Below, piece by piece: positions 1 to 8,419 of a stretch of DNA of 64,000 nt. Positions within the stretch are counted from its first letter, which is position 1; each line of letters begins with the position of its first letter. Location of the stretch: assembly GCF_003584165.1 (NCBI RefSeq), contig NZ_QXFJ01000015.1:129001-193000 (forward strand), given 5' to 3'. The DNA is from Flagellimonas aequoris (GTDB lineage Bacteria > Bacteroidota > Bacteroidia > Flavobacteriales > Flavobacteriaceae). Under the pieces are notes generated by a model, which worked only from the letters and a program-made list of their open reading frames with translations, searched no databases and had not been told where the DNA came from. Made by a program: the position numbers and the translations under genes.

Positions 1-123
1 TTGAACATGGACCAGTTGGGAACTGGCACCCTTGTTTTGAACATTTCTATGGTATTGGCCTTGATGCTTTTGGTCATGGCAGCCCTTTATTTCCTCGGAA
101 AACTCCTCCGACCGAAACAATGA
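1..123 (+). CDS. C-terminal end of a membrane protein (partial)
   Basis: The window opens inside an open frame that reads 40 codons to a TGA at 121-123. The visible part contains one strongly hydrophobic stretch (MVLALMLLVMAALYFL) followed by a short basic tail (RPKQ), the usual pattern of a last transmembrane helix with a cytoplasmic C-terminus. The start lies outside the window, so no family can be assigned. The Met/Leu-rich helix supports real coding rather than chance. Confidence 0.55.
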   Translation: MNMDQLGTGTLVLNISMVLALMLLVMAALYFLGKLLRPKQ

Positions 124-176
124 ACAATTTACAATAAGCAATAAACAGAAAGCAATTTCAAGTTGTTGTCCCTCTC

Positions 177-400
177 TGTCATTTTGAGTCATGCCCTGAG
201 CCCATTGAACGAGCCACACTCTGTCATTTTGAGCAAAGCGAAAAATCTCTAGGGGTTTGACACGCCTGCCCGCCGCAGGCAGGAATTGCACCAATTTTCA
301 CGAATATCCTAATTGTCATTTCGAGCCATGTCCTGAGCCCATTGAACGAGCCACACTCTGTCATTTTGAGCAAAGCGAAAAATCTCTAGGGGTTGACACG
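177..400. repeat. direct repeat pair, 137-bp period
   Basis: Unit 1 (177-264) and unit 2 (314-400) are near-identical over about 87 bases, with roughly three substitutions and one single-base indel. Both run from TGTCATTT through CCTGAGCCCATTGAACGAG to AAAAATCTCTAGGGG and end in GACACG. A decayed third relative begins near 430 and a fourth near 610. A related piece, on the opposite strand, sits at about 30270-30385 in this window, so this is a dispersed element and not a local duplication only. Confidence 0.75.
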
Positions 401-806
401 AATTACACTAATTTTCTCGAATATCCTAATTGTCATTTCGAACGAATGTGAGAAATCTAAACCCCTTTGGGATTTCTCAATCGTTGCGTTGCCCCTCATT
501 TCGAAATGACACTTTCCGTCATGTTGTCCCGATAGCTATCGGGATTGTTTCAGCATCCCACTCTTCTTGGATGGGATTCCGTGTCAAGCACGGAATGACA
601 TTACCCTGTCCTTTTGAGCCATGTCCTGAGCATTGCGGAGGAACTGCGAAAAATCTAAACCCCTTGGGATTTCTCAATCGCTGCTTTGCACCTCATTTTT
701 TGAATGACAGAATGTACCTGTCTGATGCTGATGGGGTTGTTACGGAAAAGCGTAAGTGATTTCAAACAAAAAAATGTATATTGGGTTGACTTTTAAAAGT
801 GTACCT

Positions 807-816
807 CCCCCCCCCC
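807..816. repeat. homopolymer tract of ten C
   Basis: Ten consecutive C bases lie 80 bp upstream of the ATG at 897, next to a 12-nt palindrome at 789-800 (ACTTTTAAAAGT). The surroundings are AT-rich, so the tract is conspicuous. Such tracts can change length by slipped-strand mispairing; whether this one affects the promoter of the downstream two-gene module is inference. Confidence 0.6.
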
Positions 817-848
817 AATTTTACTTTAATAAAATACTCTCAAACCAT

Positions 849-865
849 ATAAACTCCAAGTTTAT
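849..865. promoter_or_regulatory. inverted repeat upstream of the 897 module
   Basis: ATAAACT, a three-base spacer (CCA) and AGTTTAT form perfect 7-bp arms 31 bp upstream of the first gene of the AT-rich module. It could be an operator or a 5'-UTR hairpin. No regulator gene is adjacent. Confidence 0.35.
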
Positions 866-896
866 CGCATGAATAATAAATTAATCAACCAATAAT

Positions 897-1775
897 ATGA
901 CTAGCAGAAAGATTACCTTCCACACTTTGAAAATGTTCAAAAAAAAGACAGATGATGTAATATTTGAAGACTTTGATTTTGATGATTTTGCAACTTGGTT
1001 TAATGGTTTGCAAGATGAAGATAAAATTTTCAACTTAAGTCAAAACAAGTTCACATCGATGGATCACATAAAATTGATTCCCCAAAGAGAAATTACCACT
1101 CACAAGAAGGCCTATTTTGGAATGATGAGTACTGGAAATTTTGGTTCAAGAAGAAATCTTAAAAATAGTGTTGATAATTCCAAACGACCTAATCCTAAAA
1201 AAATTGAGGAAGGCGAAGAGCAGGAGAATTATTTTATTTTAGCATTCAATTCAAATGGTGATATCGACATGATTATGCAGAATGCCGGACGGGGTATTAA
1301 ATCGGTACAATTGAAAAATTATTTGGATAAATATTTTAATATTTATTTGACAAATCATTCGCTAACCAAAGAATTTAGATTAGTAGAAGGAACGGTTATT
1401 TCAACTCCTGACAAAATGATTGATAGATTGGATCGGGTAACTAAGACAAAGGTATATATTGATAAATCAATATTAGGAAAAGATGAATTGGATTTGGCAG
1501 AACGTACCTTGCAAGCAAGAGAAGATTTAATTATTGATGTTCGAGCAAGTAGAGGAAAAGATATTCGTGATCTGCTTCAGGATTTAAGACAAAAATTGGT
1601 ATATAACTCAAAAATTGATAAATTATGGGTGGAGGGTAAGGATAATCACGGAAATGTAAGTCAATTTTATCTAAATCAGATACAGAAATCGACATATGTG
1701 ACTATTGATATTGACCCTTCAACTGCCGCTCTTGTGCGAAGTGATGTTCGTAGGGAGTTGATAAAACTTCTTTAA
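897..1775 (+). CDS. hypothetical protein, first gene of an AT-rich two-gene module
   Basis: Soluble 292-aa protein with no signal peptide or membrane segment. It starts MTSRKITFHTLKM, has an acidic stretch (FEDFDFDDF) near residues 24-32, a central GEEQENYFILAF segment, a mid section MQNAGRGIKSVQLKNYL, and a charged C-terminal half. I do not recognise the family; a distant likeness to DUF4747-type proteins is possible but untested. The ATG at 897 is the only good start. The stop at 1773-1775 is one base before the start of the next gene, so the two are probably translated together. Base composition is much more AT-rich than the following genes (the 60 bases from 1321 hold 12 G/C), which suggests acquisition by transfer. 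Pairing with a four-helix membrane protein resembles small defence operons such as Kiwa, but I see no specific match. Confidence 0.75.
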   Translation: MTSRKITFHTLKMFKKKTDDVIFEDFDFDDFATWFNGLQDEDKIFNLSQNKFTSMDHIKLIPQREITTHKKAYFGMMSTGNFGSRRNLKNSVDNSKRPNPKKIEEGEEQENYFILAFNSNGDIDMIMQNAGRGIKSVQLKNYLDKYFNIYLTNHSLTKEFRLVEGTVISTPDKMIDRLDRVTKTKVYIDKSILGKDELDLAERTLQAREDLIIDVRASRGKDIRDLLQDLRQKLVYNSKIDKLWVEGKDNHGNVSQFYLNQIQKSTYVTIDIDPSTAALVRSDVRRELIKLL

Positions 1776-1776
1776 A

Positions 1777-2289
1777 TTGTATCGGAGCTATCTAATACTT
1801 ATTAATGATTATCTTTTGACCGTTAGATGGAATGCTATTTTTGATATAGTATTACCATTTTTAGTGGCCGGATTGTGCTATGTTTTGATGACTCAAGACT
1901 TACTTGTTATTAATAGATCTTTTTTATCGGACATCCTTAGTGTGTTGGGAATTATTGCTGGATTTAGTGTGACCGCAATAGCTTTATTGGCAACTTCAGA
2001 CAGTGAAGGAATTAAAGAACTAAAGCAAAAGCAAACCGGTTTATCAGTCGATGGTATCGAAATAAGTGCTTTTAGAAGATTTTATATATTAGTAAGCTAT
2101 TCTGTTTTAATTTCTTTTATCGCAATTTTAATCAATGTTATAGGTTATCTCATCCCTTGGTCCCAATTAATTTCTCAAACTGCTATTATGATAATTAAAT
2201 CATTGAATTTGTGGATGATTTTTCATATTTTTTTCATTAACATCCGAAACATTTCCTCCTTATACTTTGTTTATTTTACCAATACATAA
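1777..2289 (+). CDS. four-helix membrane protein, second gene of the module
   Basis: A 170-aa integral membrane protein with four predicted helices at about residues 24-42, 53-72, 104-127 and 134-158, a charged loop between helices 2 and 3 (SDSEGIKELKQKQ) and almost no soluble domain. The reading frame begins with TTG one base after the stop of the upstream gene, which fits translational coupling; no ATG start occurs before the first helix. AT-rich like its partner. Size and topology recall membrane effectors of two-gene phage-defence systems (for example KwaA), but gene order and sequence do not let me claim homology. Function unknown. Confidence 0.7.
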   Translation: MYRSYLILINDYLLTVRWNAIFDIVLPFLVAGLCYVLMTQDLLVINRSFLSDILSVLGIIAGFSVTAIALLATSDSEGIKELKQKQTGLSVDGIEISAFRRFYILVSYSVLISFIAILINVIGYLIPWSQLISQTAIMIIKSLNLWMIFHIFFINIRNISSLYFVYFTNT

Positions 2290-2320
2290 AGTGTCGTATT
2301 GATTCAATATTTAGGGTAAA

Positions 2321-2554
2321 TTATCCCCTCAACCCAACAACCAACCCTCTAAGCGCAGCCACTACCTGTTGCACTTCTTTTCTATCAAAAGTATTTTCTT
2401 CTAAATAAAACAACATCTCTATACCGTAATCTAGAACTTTTGCCAGTTCTTCCGGAGTGCCATAGGTATCTTCAATCCATTCCGATAAAGTAGTTTCCTT
2501 GCCCATCCTTACCTTTAGGTAAGCAAGTAAGGTATTTGAGTCAAAAGCCTGCAT
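2321..2554 (-). CDS. small hypothetical protein
   Basis: A 77-aa open frame with an ATG start and protein-like composition: an alternation of charged and hydrophobic residues suggesting two or three helices (TLSEWIEDTYGTPEELAKVL, then EVQQVVAALRGLVVGLRG). No signal peptide, no motif I know. It stands alone between the AT-rich module and a downstream envelope gene, and its base composition is nearer to the rest of the chromosome. Could be a conserved flavobacterial small protein or a spurious frame. Confidence 0.4.
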   Translation of the reverse strand: MQAFDSNTLLAYLKVRMGKETTLSEWIEDTYGTPEELAKVLDYGIEMLFYLEENTFDRKEVQQVVAALRGLVVGLRG

Positions 2555-2633
2555 GCCATATATGGCAAGTCATCTAGCCAAAACCCAACAACTAAAAACT
2601 AGGAACTTAAAACTTAAAACCTACAACTAAAAC
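2555..2633. repeat. A-rich degenerate short repeats
   Basis: The gap between the 77-aa gene and the next gene consists largely of near-repeats of ACTTAAAACC / ACAACTAAAACC. Short stretches of this kind are common between genes in Flavobacteriia. No hairpin terminator seen. Confidence 0.4.
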
Positions 2634-4151
2634 CTACTGTTCTTCCTCCGAAACCGTAAAACCACGGATGGCCTGGTTGGGTTCCATAATGTTATAGCCC
2701 TTCCAAAACTCGGGATCATAGTTGGGCATATAGGTGGCCCGTACGGTTTTGTCTTCCTTGTAATTGGTAAAAGTGCCTTCGGCAATTTCTTCCTGGTTAA
2801 AGACCACCAATTCCCATTTATTGGTCATGTTCATGCGAAAATCGATGTTCAACAACAGCTCGTTCTGCTTGCGGCGACCTTTTACGTGCTTGTTCTTTTC
2901 CACCACTTTTAAAGGTCGGTCTACGGCAAAGTAGCGTCCTTCGGCAAAATCCATAAACTGAAGATCATATTTACCACTGGGCAATTTAGCAAAGCGCATG
3001 GTGCCCTTGTATACATTTTCACGGTAGGTAATGCCCAGCAATCTAAAATTGCGCAGGCGTTTCGTGTTCTCAAAGTCGAGGCGCATAATGGCAAAATCCT
3101 CAATGTTGATATACAGTCGGCCCCTAAAATCGGCACTGCTGCGCTTGGGTTCAAAGTCGATGACGTATACCCCGGCATCATTGATATCGGCATAGCCCAC
3201 CAGTTTAAATTCGTACCGGTTCGTTTTTTCAACCAGGTCCAGTTTGGTGTCTTCTTTGTAGTAGAGTTGGCTCAACATTTCACGAAGTTCGCCCCGTTGG
3301 CTGTCCGTTAATCCGGAAATGCTGTCCTTTTGCATTTGCGCCTTCACCTTTTTCATCTGTTCCACCCGTTCGTCATCAAACGTATCGATGATGGAATCCA
3401 CTTCTATCTTTTCACTAAAGATTCCCGATTTGATCTTGAGGTACGAACCCGGTTTCACGTTCTTTTTAAAAATCTCCTCCATGTGCTCGGCCAATTCCTC
3501 AAAAGAGCTCACGTCCCTTTTATCGAAAAGGTCTGCCGCCTTAAAAATATCGAGTTTGTACTTGGTGTGGTGCTTGTACAGGTCGCCCAAACTTTCGGTA
3601 TAGTGATGCGCATTTTTGGGGATGGAGTTGGCAATACTGTCCATAAGTTCCTTGTTCAGTTCCTTGATGGACGATTTTTCAAACCCAAAATCCACTTTTT
3701 GCATATTGGCCAGTTCGGAGGTCCGAAGGAAAAAACGTTGCTTTATGGGGTCTTTGTTTACGTTCTGTGGAATGCGTTCCTTCATTTTCTCGATGATGTC
3801 ATCCACCTCCAGTTCCTTGTCGAACACATACACCCCACTCAGTTCAATGGCTTTGGAATTTAGGAGGATGATGCTGTCCTGCAACTGTTCCAAAGAGTAA
3901 CCCTTTTTCTCATACCCCATGGAAGTCACGTACACGGAATCGGGCAAAGTGGCACCTGCATCCAACACAAAACTGAATCGGCCTTCCTCGTTGGTGATCA
4001 CGCCTTGGTGCTCTCCATATTGCACGGTGGCATAGGGAATGCCTTTTTGTGTCTTGGCATCTACCAAACGGGAACTTACGGTCTGTGCCGAGAGGGGCAA
4101 GCCTATGAAAAGGATAAATAGTAAATGGATCAGTGTTTTATTGATTGACAT
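2634..4151 (-). CDS. secreted protein with CarboxypepD_reg-like N-terminal domain
   Basis: I place the start at the ATG at 4151 (505 aa), because MSINKTLIHLLFILF...LSAQ is a clean signal peptide cut near residue 22; the open frame itself runs on to 4256 with no signal-like start. Residues about 24-105 form the carboxypeptidase-regulatory-like beta-sandwich (RLVDAKTQKGIPYATVQ, TNEEGRFSF) common in Bacteroidota envelope proteins. The middle (about 105-300) is charged and probably helical; the C-terminal part (about 320-480) is beta-rich (RGRLYINIEDFAIMRLDFE). No protease motif is visible. It probably acts in the periplasm or outer membrane; function unknown. Confidence 0.75.
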   Translation of the reverse strand: MSINKTLIHLLFILFIGLPLSAQTVSSRLVDAKTQKGIPYATVQYGEHQGVITNEEGRFSFVLDAGATLPDSVYVTSMGYEKKGYSLEQLQDSIILLNSKAIELSGVYVFDKELEVDDIIEKMKERIPQNVNKDPIKQRFFLRTSELANMQKVDFGFEKSSIKELNKELMDSIANSIPKNAHHYTESLGDLYKHHTKYKLDIFKAADLFDKRDVSSFEELAEHMEEIFKKNVKPGSYLKIKSGIFSEKIEVDSIIDTFDDERVEQMKKVKAQMQKDSISGLTDSQRGELREMLSQLYYKEDTKLDLVEKTNRYEFKLVGYADINDAGVYVIDFEPKRSSADFRGRLYINIEDFAIMRLDFENTKRLRNFRLLGITYRENVYKGTMRFAKLPSGKYDLQFMDFAEGRYFAVDRPLKVVEKNKHVKGRRKQNELLLNIDFRMNMTNKWELVVFNQEEIAEGTFTNYKEDKTVRATYMPNYDPEFWKGYNIMEPNQAIRGFTVSEEEQ

Positions 4152-4326
4152 AGCTTTTTTTAAAGGTTCTACCATAAAGACACCTTTTTGGGGCCAAAGG
4201 TTGCTTCGGTGATTAGACGAGCTTTTGGGGAATTTGTGACAAAGAACGTCAAACAATATTCAATAAACAATTCACAATGAGCAATGAACCATACGGTTCT
4301 TTTGTTTTTTCAATAACTGAAAACTG
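4152..4326. other. intergenic spacer
   Basis: Holds degenerate CAATAAACAATTCACAATGA-like words similar to those at 121-155. No gene, no clear terminator. Confidence 0.4.
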
Positions 4327-5757
4327 CTAATTGGAAATTGTTCGTGCGATGTTCCGGATCATTCCTCCAAAGATGAAAACATGAAAAGGGAGCACGGAAT
4401 ACCAGTACAATCGGCCCCAAAGACCTTTAGGCCTAAAAGTAGCGGTTTGATACAATACGCCATCCACAATCTTAAATTCGAGCCAAGCTTCTCCCGGAGT
4501 CCTCATTTCTGCGAATAGCAGTAAACGTTTGGCTTTTCGGTCGGCCAATAGCACGCGCCAAAAGTCCAATGCATCTCCCGGATATAAGCGATCAGGATGT
4601 GTTCTACCGCGGCGCAACCCGGGTCCACCAGCGAGTTTATCCAGGAAACCCCTTACTTTCCAGAGCCAATTGCCATAATACCAGCCGGTTTCGCCACCAA
4701 TTCGCCAAATATTGTCCAGAACGGTTTCCTCATTTTTAATGGCGAGAGATTTTCGGTCCTGCAGTACCCCAAATTTGGGAACTTGGATATAGGTTTCAAG
4801 GTCTTCCTTGATCTGTCCGCTGGCAATACTGTCTTTCCAACTGCTCACCACCAGATTCTGTTCAATTTTTTTAAAGGCCATCTCGATCGCTTCTTCATAG
4901 GTATGTGCCGGTACACCTAGCATTTCCTGTAATCGGTTATCCTTGGCCACTACTTCCATCTTCATGCTGTCCACAAGATTCACGGCCAGTTTATAAGAGG
5001 TTGAGGTAACAAAATACAGCCAATAGGAAGAAAGTTTGGGAGTCATCACGGGAACGGTAAGAATCCAATTCTTAAATCCCCGTACCTTGGCATAACGTTG
5101 CAACATATCCTTGTAGGTGAGGATGTCCGGACCACCAATATCGAACGATTGATCGTAGGTCTGCGGGTTTCCCAACACCTTGGTCAGAAATTGAATGACA
5201 TCCCGGATGGCAATGGGCTGGGTTTTGGTGAGCACCCATTTTGGAGTGATCATTACAGGTAATTTTTCGCATAAATCTCGAATGATCTCAAAGGATGAGC
5301 TCCCGGAACCAACAATGATCCCCGCCCGCAAAACGGTCAATTGGAAAGAACCTTGGTAAAGGATGTCCTCCACATTTTTTCGGGAACTGAGGTGCCTTGA
5401 AAGTTGTTTGTCATTCACAATACCACTGAGATAGATGACCTGCTTGCATTGGGTCCCTTCCAGCAATGTATTAAAATGTCCGGCAGCTAGGGCCTCCTTT
5501 TCATCAAAATCGGTAATGGAAGATGCCATGGAATGGATCAGGTAATAGGCGGCATCAATATCGGATGGCAGCACTTGTGGGTCGGTAGGGTCCAAAAAAT
5601 CCAGTTCCACCACTTCAATCTTTTTTCTGATGTTCGGATCTACCGATAATCGCTTCCCATCACGAACAGAGCAAACCACTTGATGGCCCATTTCCAATAA
5701 GTTGGGAAGTAGACGCATTCCAATATACCCGTTTGCACCAGTCAACAAGATCTTCAT
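4327..5757 (-). CDS. SDR-family NAD(P)-binding protein with C-terminal DUF2867 domain
   Basis: The N-terminus MKILLTGANGYIGMRLLP carries the Rossmann GxxGxxG (G7, G10, G13) of atypical short-chain dehydrogenases of the YbjT type. The NAD-binding domain spans about residues 1-220 and resembles the NmrA/complex-I-like group without an obvious active-site YxxxK. The last about 150 residues (from WYYGNWLWKVRGFLDKL through GDALDFWRVL to FIFGGMIRNIA) match what I know of DUF2867, which often follows such a domain in Bacteroidota. Substrate unknown. The gene overlaps the upstream gene by 4 bp (ATGA), so it is the last of a three-gene minus-strand operon. Confidence 0.85.
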   Translation of the reverse strand: MKILLTGANGYIGMRLLPNLLEMGHQVVCSVRDGKRLSVDPNIRKKIEVVELDFLDPTDPQVLPSDIDAAYYLIHSMASSITDFDEKEALAAGHFNTLLEGTQCKQVIYLSGIVNDKQLSRHLSSRKNVEDILYQGSFQLTVLRAGIIVGSGSSSFEIIRDLCEKLPVMITPKWVLTKTQPIAIRDVIQFLTKVLGNPQTYDQSFDIGGPDILTYKDMLQRYAKVRGFKNWILTVPVMTPKLSSYWLYFVTSTSYKLAVNLVDSMKMEVVAKDNRLQEMLGVPAHTYEEAIEMAFKKIEQNLVVSSWKDSIASGQIKEDLETYIQVPKFGVLQDRKSLAIKNEETVLDNIWRIGGETGWYYGNWLWKVRGFLDKLAGGPGLRRGRTHPDRLYPGDALDFWRVLLADRKAKRLLLFAEMRTPGEAWLEFKIVDGVLYQTATFRPKGLWGRLYWYSVLPFHVFIFGGMIRNIARTISN

Positions 5758-6179
5758 AGATCCTCAATATTGGTGGGCAAATTATCCGCGCGGTGGTCCA
5801 ACAGTTTTCGAAAGAATTTTTGAACGGCCATACTATCCGAACGCACCTTGATGAAATGATGATCCATAAAAATGGAATAGACCGCTATATCTCCTTTATA
5901 AAGATTCAGTTTGTAGTAGGGTATGACCAGCCCGAAGGTTTCCAACAGTGATCGGAACCGGACAATGATACCCTTGGGCCGCAGTTCAATGTTGCAGGTG
6001 TCCAGGTTGTTGTCCAGAATCAACAGGTTATGGATTTCTGCGCTGGTTTCGGTTATAAAAAGCTTGGGGCTGCCAATGCCGCCCATGGCAAAGCGTTCCC
6101 TTAAGGGAAAGGGCTTGCCCACGGCCTCGTCTATTTTTTTGGTGATGTTTTTATCAGTGTACGAAACGTTCAATAGCAT
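5754..6179 (-). CDS. conserved hypothetical protein
   Basis: A 141-aa protein, probably cytoplasmic, with no signal peptide. Alternating hydrophobic and polar residues (KGIIVRFRSLLETFGLVIPYYKLNLYKGDIAVYSIF) suggest a small mostly-beta fold. It sits between the VOC gene (2 bp upstream) and the SDR gene (4-bp overlap), so all three are probably co-transcribed. I do not recognise a family. Confidence 0.7.
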   Translation of the reverse strand: MLLNVSYTDKNITKKIDEAVGKPFPLRERFAMGGIGSPKLFITETSAEIHNLLILDNNLDTCNIELRPKGIIVRFRSLLETFGLVIPYYKLNLYKGDIAVYSIFMDHHFIKVRSDSMAVQKFFRKLLDHRADNLPTNIEDL

Positions 6180-6181
6180 CT

Positions 6182-6535
6182 TTACAGTTTTTGGCCAAAC
6201 CGCAACAGGTTTCCTTCTCCATCAAGGGCAGAAAACTCCCGAAGGCCCCAAGGTTTGTTACCTAAAGGTCCGTTGGGATGTACAACCCCCGTTTTTTTCA
6301 GTTCGGCGTAAAGTCCATCCACATCGGTCACATGGATGTAGCAGCTGGTGTTCTCTGGAAAAATCTTGTCGCTGCATTTGGCAATATGTAGTTCAATTTG
6401 ATCCCTGCCGATTACGGCATAATGGTCATCTACCCAGCCCTGCTTGTCAAATCCAAATTTCTCTTGATAAAAAGTGACCGATTTTCGCACATCGAGGGCA
6501 AAGAGGACCGGAACGGCACGTTGTAAATGTTCCAT
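6182..6535 (-). CDS. VOC/glyoxalase-bleomycin-resistance family protein
   Basis: A 117-aa single-module vicinal-oxygen-chelate protein. The fold signature is visible: VPVLFALDVRKSVTFYQEKFGF at the N-terminus, IELHIAKC in the middle, YIHVTDVDGLYAELKKTG, and PWGLREFSALDGEGNLLRFGQ at the end. It resembles bleomycin-resistance-like members, which are usually dimeric and often bind rather than transform ligands. First gene of the operon reading to 4327. The actual substrate cannot be told from sequence. Confidence 0.85.
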   Translation of the reverse strand: MEHLQRAVPVLFALDVRKSVTFYQEKFGFDKQGWVDDHYAVIGRDQIELHIAKCSDKIFPENTSCYIHVTDVDGLYAELKKTGVVHPNGPLGNKPWGLREFSALDGEGNLLRFGQKL

Positions 6536-6587
6536 CTGCTAGTTTTTTCTAAAATTACGGTTTCTAGGATGTCAACGCCACTCTAGA

Positions 6588-6620
6588 TTGCCAAAAAAGG
6601 GCAAAAAATATGTAGTTTTG
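6588..6620 (+). promoter_or_regulatory. predicted argS promoter
   Basis: TAGTTTTG at 6613-6620 fits the Bacteroidota -7 box TAnnTTTG, with a TTG at 6588-6590 at a fitting -33 distance. The ATG of argS is 20 bases downstream. Confidence 0.45.
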
Positions 6621-6640
6621 CAGGCTGAAAAGCCTTTTAG

Positions 6641-8419
6641 ATGAGTTTGCAGAACGATTTGACCCAAAAAGTGATCGAGGCGGTAAAACAACTGTATCAA
6701 GTTGACCTGCCCACGGTGGAATTTCAACCTACCCGAAAGGATTTTGAGGGGGATATTACCGTGGTGGTATTCCCCATGTTACGCTTTGTTAAGGGAAATC
6801 CGGTTCAGATCGGTGCCCAGATCGGGGAATACTTGCAGGAACATGTGGATGAAGTGGCCAAATGCAATGTGGTCCAAGGCTTTTTGAATATTGTGATAGC
6901 AGAAAGCTATTATCTGAATTTCTTCAATAGCATTAAAGATGAGGTGGATTTCGGTTATGTGAAAACACCATCCAAAGGTGCTACCATGGTGGAGTATTCT
7001 TCACCCAATACCAACAAACCGTTGCACTTGGGGCATATCCGAAATAACTTATTGGGTTATTCGGTTGCTGAAATATTGAAGGCTTCCGGTAAGAAGGTGT
7101 ACAAAGCGCAGATTATCAATGATCGTGGCATCCACATCTGTAAAAGCATGTTGGCCTGGCAAAAATTCGGTGATGGGGAGACCCCGGAATCCTCTGGAAT
7201 AAAGGGGGATCACTTGGTGGGGAAATACTATGTGGCTTTCGATAAGGCCTATAAGGAACAGATTGCCGAATTAGTGGCAAGTGGGACACCCAAGGATAAA
7301 GCTGAGAAAGAAGCACCCATCTTGTTGGAAGCCCAGGAAATGCTCCGCAAATGGGAAGCCGGTGATGCAGAAGTAGTTTCCTTGTGGAAAACGATGAACG
7401 GTTGGGTGTATGAAGGTTTTGATACTACCTACAAGAACCTCGGGGTCGATTTTGATAAACTGTATTACGAGAGCGATACCTACTTGTTGGGTCGCGATGT
7501 GGTGAAGGATGGACTTGAAAAAGGGGTCTTCTTTAAAAAGGAGGATGGCAGTGTGTGGATCGACCTGACCGAAGATGGCTTGGACGAGAAAATTGTGTTG
7601 CGTTCCGATGGCACCGCGGTTTATATGACGCAAGACATTGGTACAGCCATCCAACGGGTAACCGATTTTCCGGATATCAACGGAATGGTGTACACGGTGG
7701 GAAACGAGCAGGACTATCACTTTAAGGTGTTGTTCCTTATCTTGAAAAAATTGGGATATAGTTGGGCCGAAAAGCTATATCACCTAAGTTATGGGATGGT
7801 GGACCTGCCCAGTGGAAAGATGAAGAGTAGGGAGGGTACCGTGGTGGATGCCGATGACCTGATTCAAAACATGGAGGAGACCGCCGAGACCATTTCCAAG
7901 GAACTGGGCAAACTGGATGGCTATTCCGAGGAAGAAAAACAAAAACTGTATAGAACCATAGGTTTGGGGGCGTTGAAATATTACATCCTAAAAGTGGATC
8001 CCAAAAAACGAATCCTGTTCAACCCTGAAGAGTCGGTGGATTTTCAAGGGAACACAGGTCCGTTCATCCAATATACCTATGCTAGAATCCAATCCATTCT
8101 AAGGAAGGCGGATTTTGACGTCTCGACTGCGCTCGACGTGACCATGGAGCTTCATGAAAAGGAAAAGGAACTGTTGAAGCAAATCCAATTGTTCCCGGAA
8201 ACCATTCAACTTGCAGCTGAAAATTACAGTCCAGCCCTTATTGCCAATTATACCTACGATCTGGTTAAGGAGTTCAACTCATTTTACCAGCAAGTTTCCA
8301 TTCTTGGGGAAACGGACGAGCAAAAGAAAAACTTCAGGGTACAGTTGTCCAAAAAAGTGGGTGAGGTGATTCAATCTGCCTTCAAACTTTTGGGGATTGA
8401 AGTGCCCGAGCGAATGTAA
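6641..8419 (+). CDS. argS: arginine--tRNA ligase
   Basis: A 592-aa class I aminoacyl-tRNA synthetase that charges tRNA-Arg with arginine in the cytoplasm. The N-terminal Arg-tRNA-synthetase additional domain (about 1-90) precedes the catalytic core with HLGH at residues 129-132 and the KMSKS-type loop KMKSR at 393-397. The C-terminal part (about 460-592) is the helical anticodon-binding DALR domain, ending in the usual LLGIEVPERM. Length is typical. The stop codon overlaps the start of the next gene by one base (TAATG), so the peptidase downstream is translationally coupled. Confidence 0.98.
   Translation: MSLQNDLTQKVIEAVKQLYQVDLPTVEFQPTRKDFEGDITVVVFPMLRFVKGNPVQIGAQIGEYLQEHVDEVAKCNVVQGFLNIVIAESYYLNFFNSIKDEVDFGYVKTPSKGATMVEYSSPNTNKPLHLGHIRNNLLGYSVAEILKASGKKVYKAQIINDRGIHICKSMLAWQKFGDGETPESSGIKGDHLVGKYYVAFDKAYKEQIAELVASGTPKDKAEKEAPILLEAQEMLRKWEAGDAEVVSLWKTMNGWVYEGFDTTYKNLGVDFDKLYYESDTYLLGRDVVKDGLEKGVFFKKEDGSVWIDLTEDGLDEKIVLRSDGTAVYMTQDIGTAIQRVTDFPDINGMVYTVGNEQDYHFKVLFLILKKLGYSWAEKLYHLSYGMVDLPSGKMKSREGTVVDADDLIQNMEETAETISKELGKLDGYSEEEKQKLYRTIGLGALKYYILKVDPKKRILFNPEESVDFQGNTGPFIQYTYARIQSILRKADFDVSTALDVTMELHEKEKELLKQIQLFPETIQLAAENYSPALIANYTYDLVKEFNSFYQQVSILGETDEQKKNFRVQLSKKVGEVIQSAFKLLGIEVPERM

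Larger units (their letters stand above)
124..896. other. 773-bp intergenic region built of degenerate repeats
   Basis: No convincing gene. The first half holds a direct repeat with a 137-bp period and several decayed relatives of it (words such as TGTCATTTTGAG, AAAAATCT, CCTGAGC). Hairpin-forming words are embedded: an imperfect inverted repeat around 264-283, a perfect 18-nt palindrome at 527-544 (TCCCGATAGCTATCGGGA) and ATTCCGTG/CACGGAAT arms at 576-583 and 589-596. From about 770 on the sequence becomes AT-rich and holds a 12-nt palindrome (789-800), a run of ten C (807-816) and an inverted repeat (849-865) before the gene at 897. The two open frames here (257-451, 430-759) simply read through the repeats. 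Confidence 0.7.

Noticed and set aside
177..400. CRISPR-like array
   Set aside because: Only two long units of about 87 bp with a 137-bp period and no set of uniform spacers; no cas genes.
257..759. Two open frames (64 and 109 codons) in the repeat region
   Set aside because: They read through the repeat units, repeat the same peptide words and have no protein-like composition; the repeats explain them.
897..2289. Direct assignment to the Kiwa defence system
   Set aside because: Gene order and lengths are only roughly similar and no specific motif could be recognised; kept as an unassigned module.
3319..3900. Overlapping plus-strand open frames opposite the envelope gene
   Set aside because: Shadows of the minus-strand gene with signal peptide and domain evidence; Phe/Ser-rich translation typical of antisense frames.
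6182..6535. Antibiotic (bleomycin) resistance gene
   Set aside because: The VOC family is broad and the name reflects fold similarity only; nothing in the context suggests resistance.
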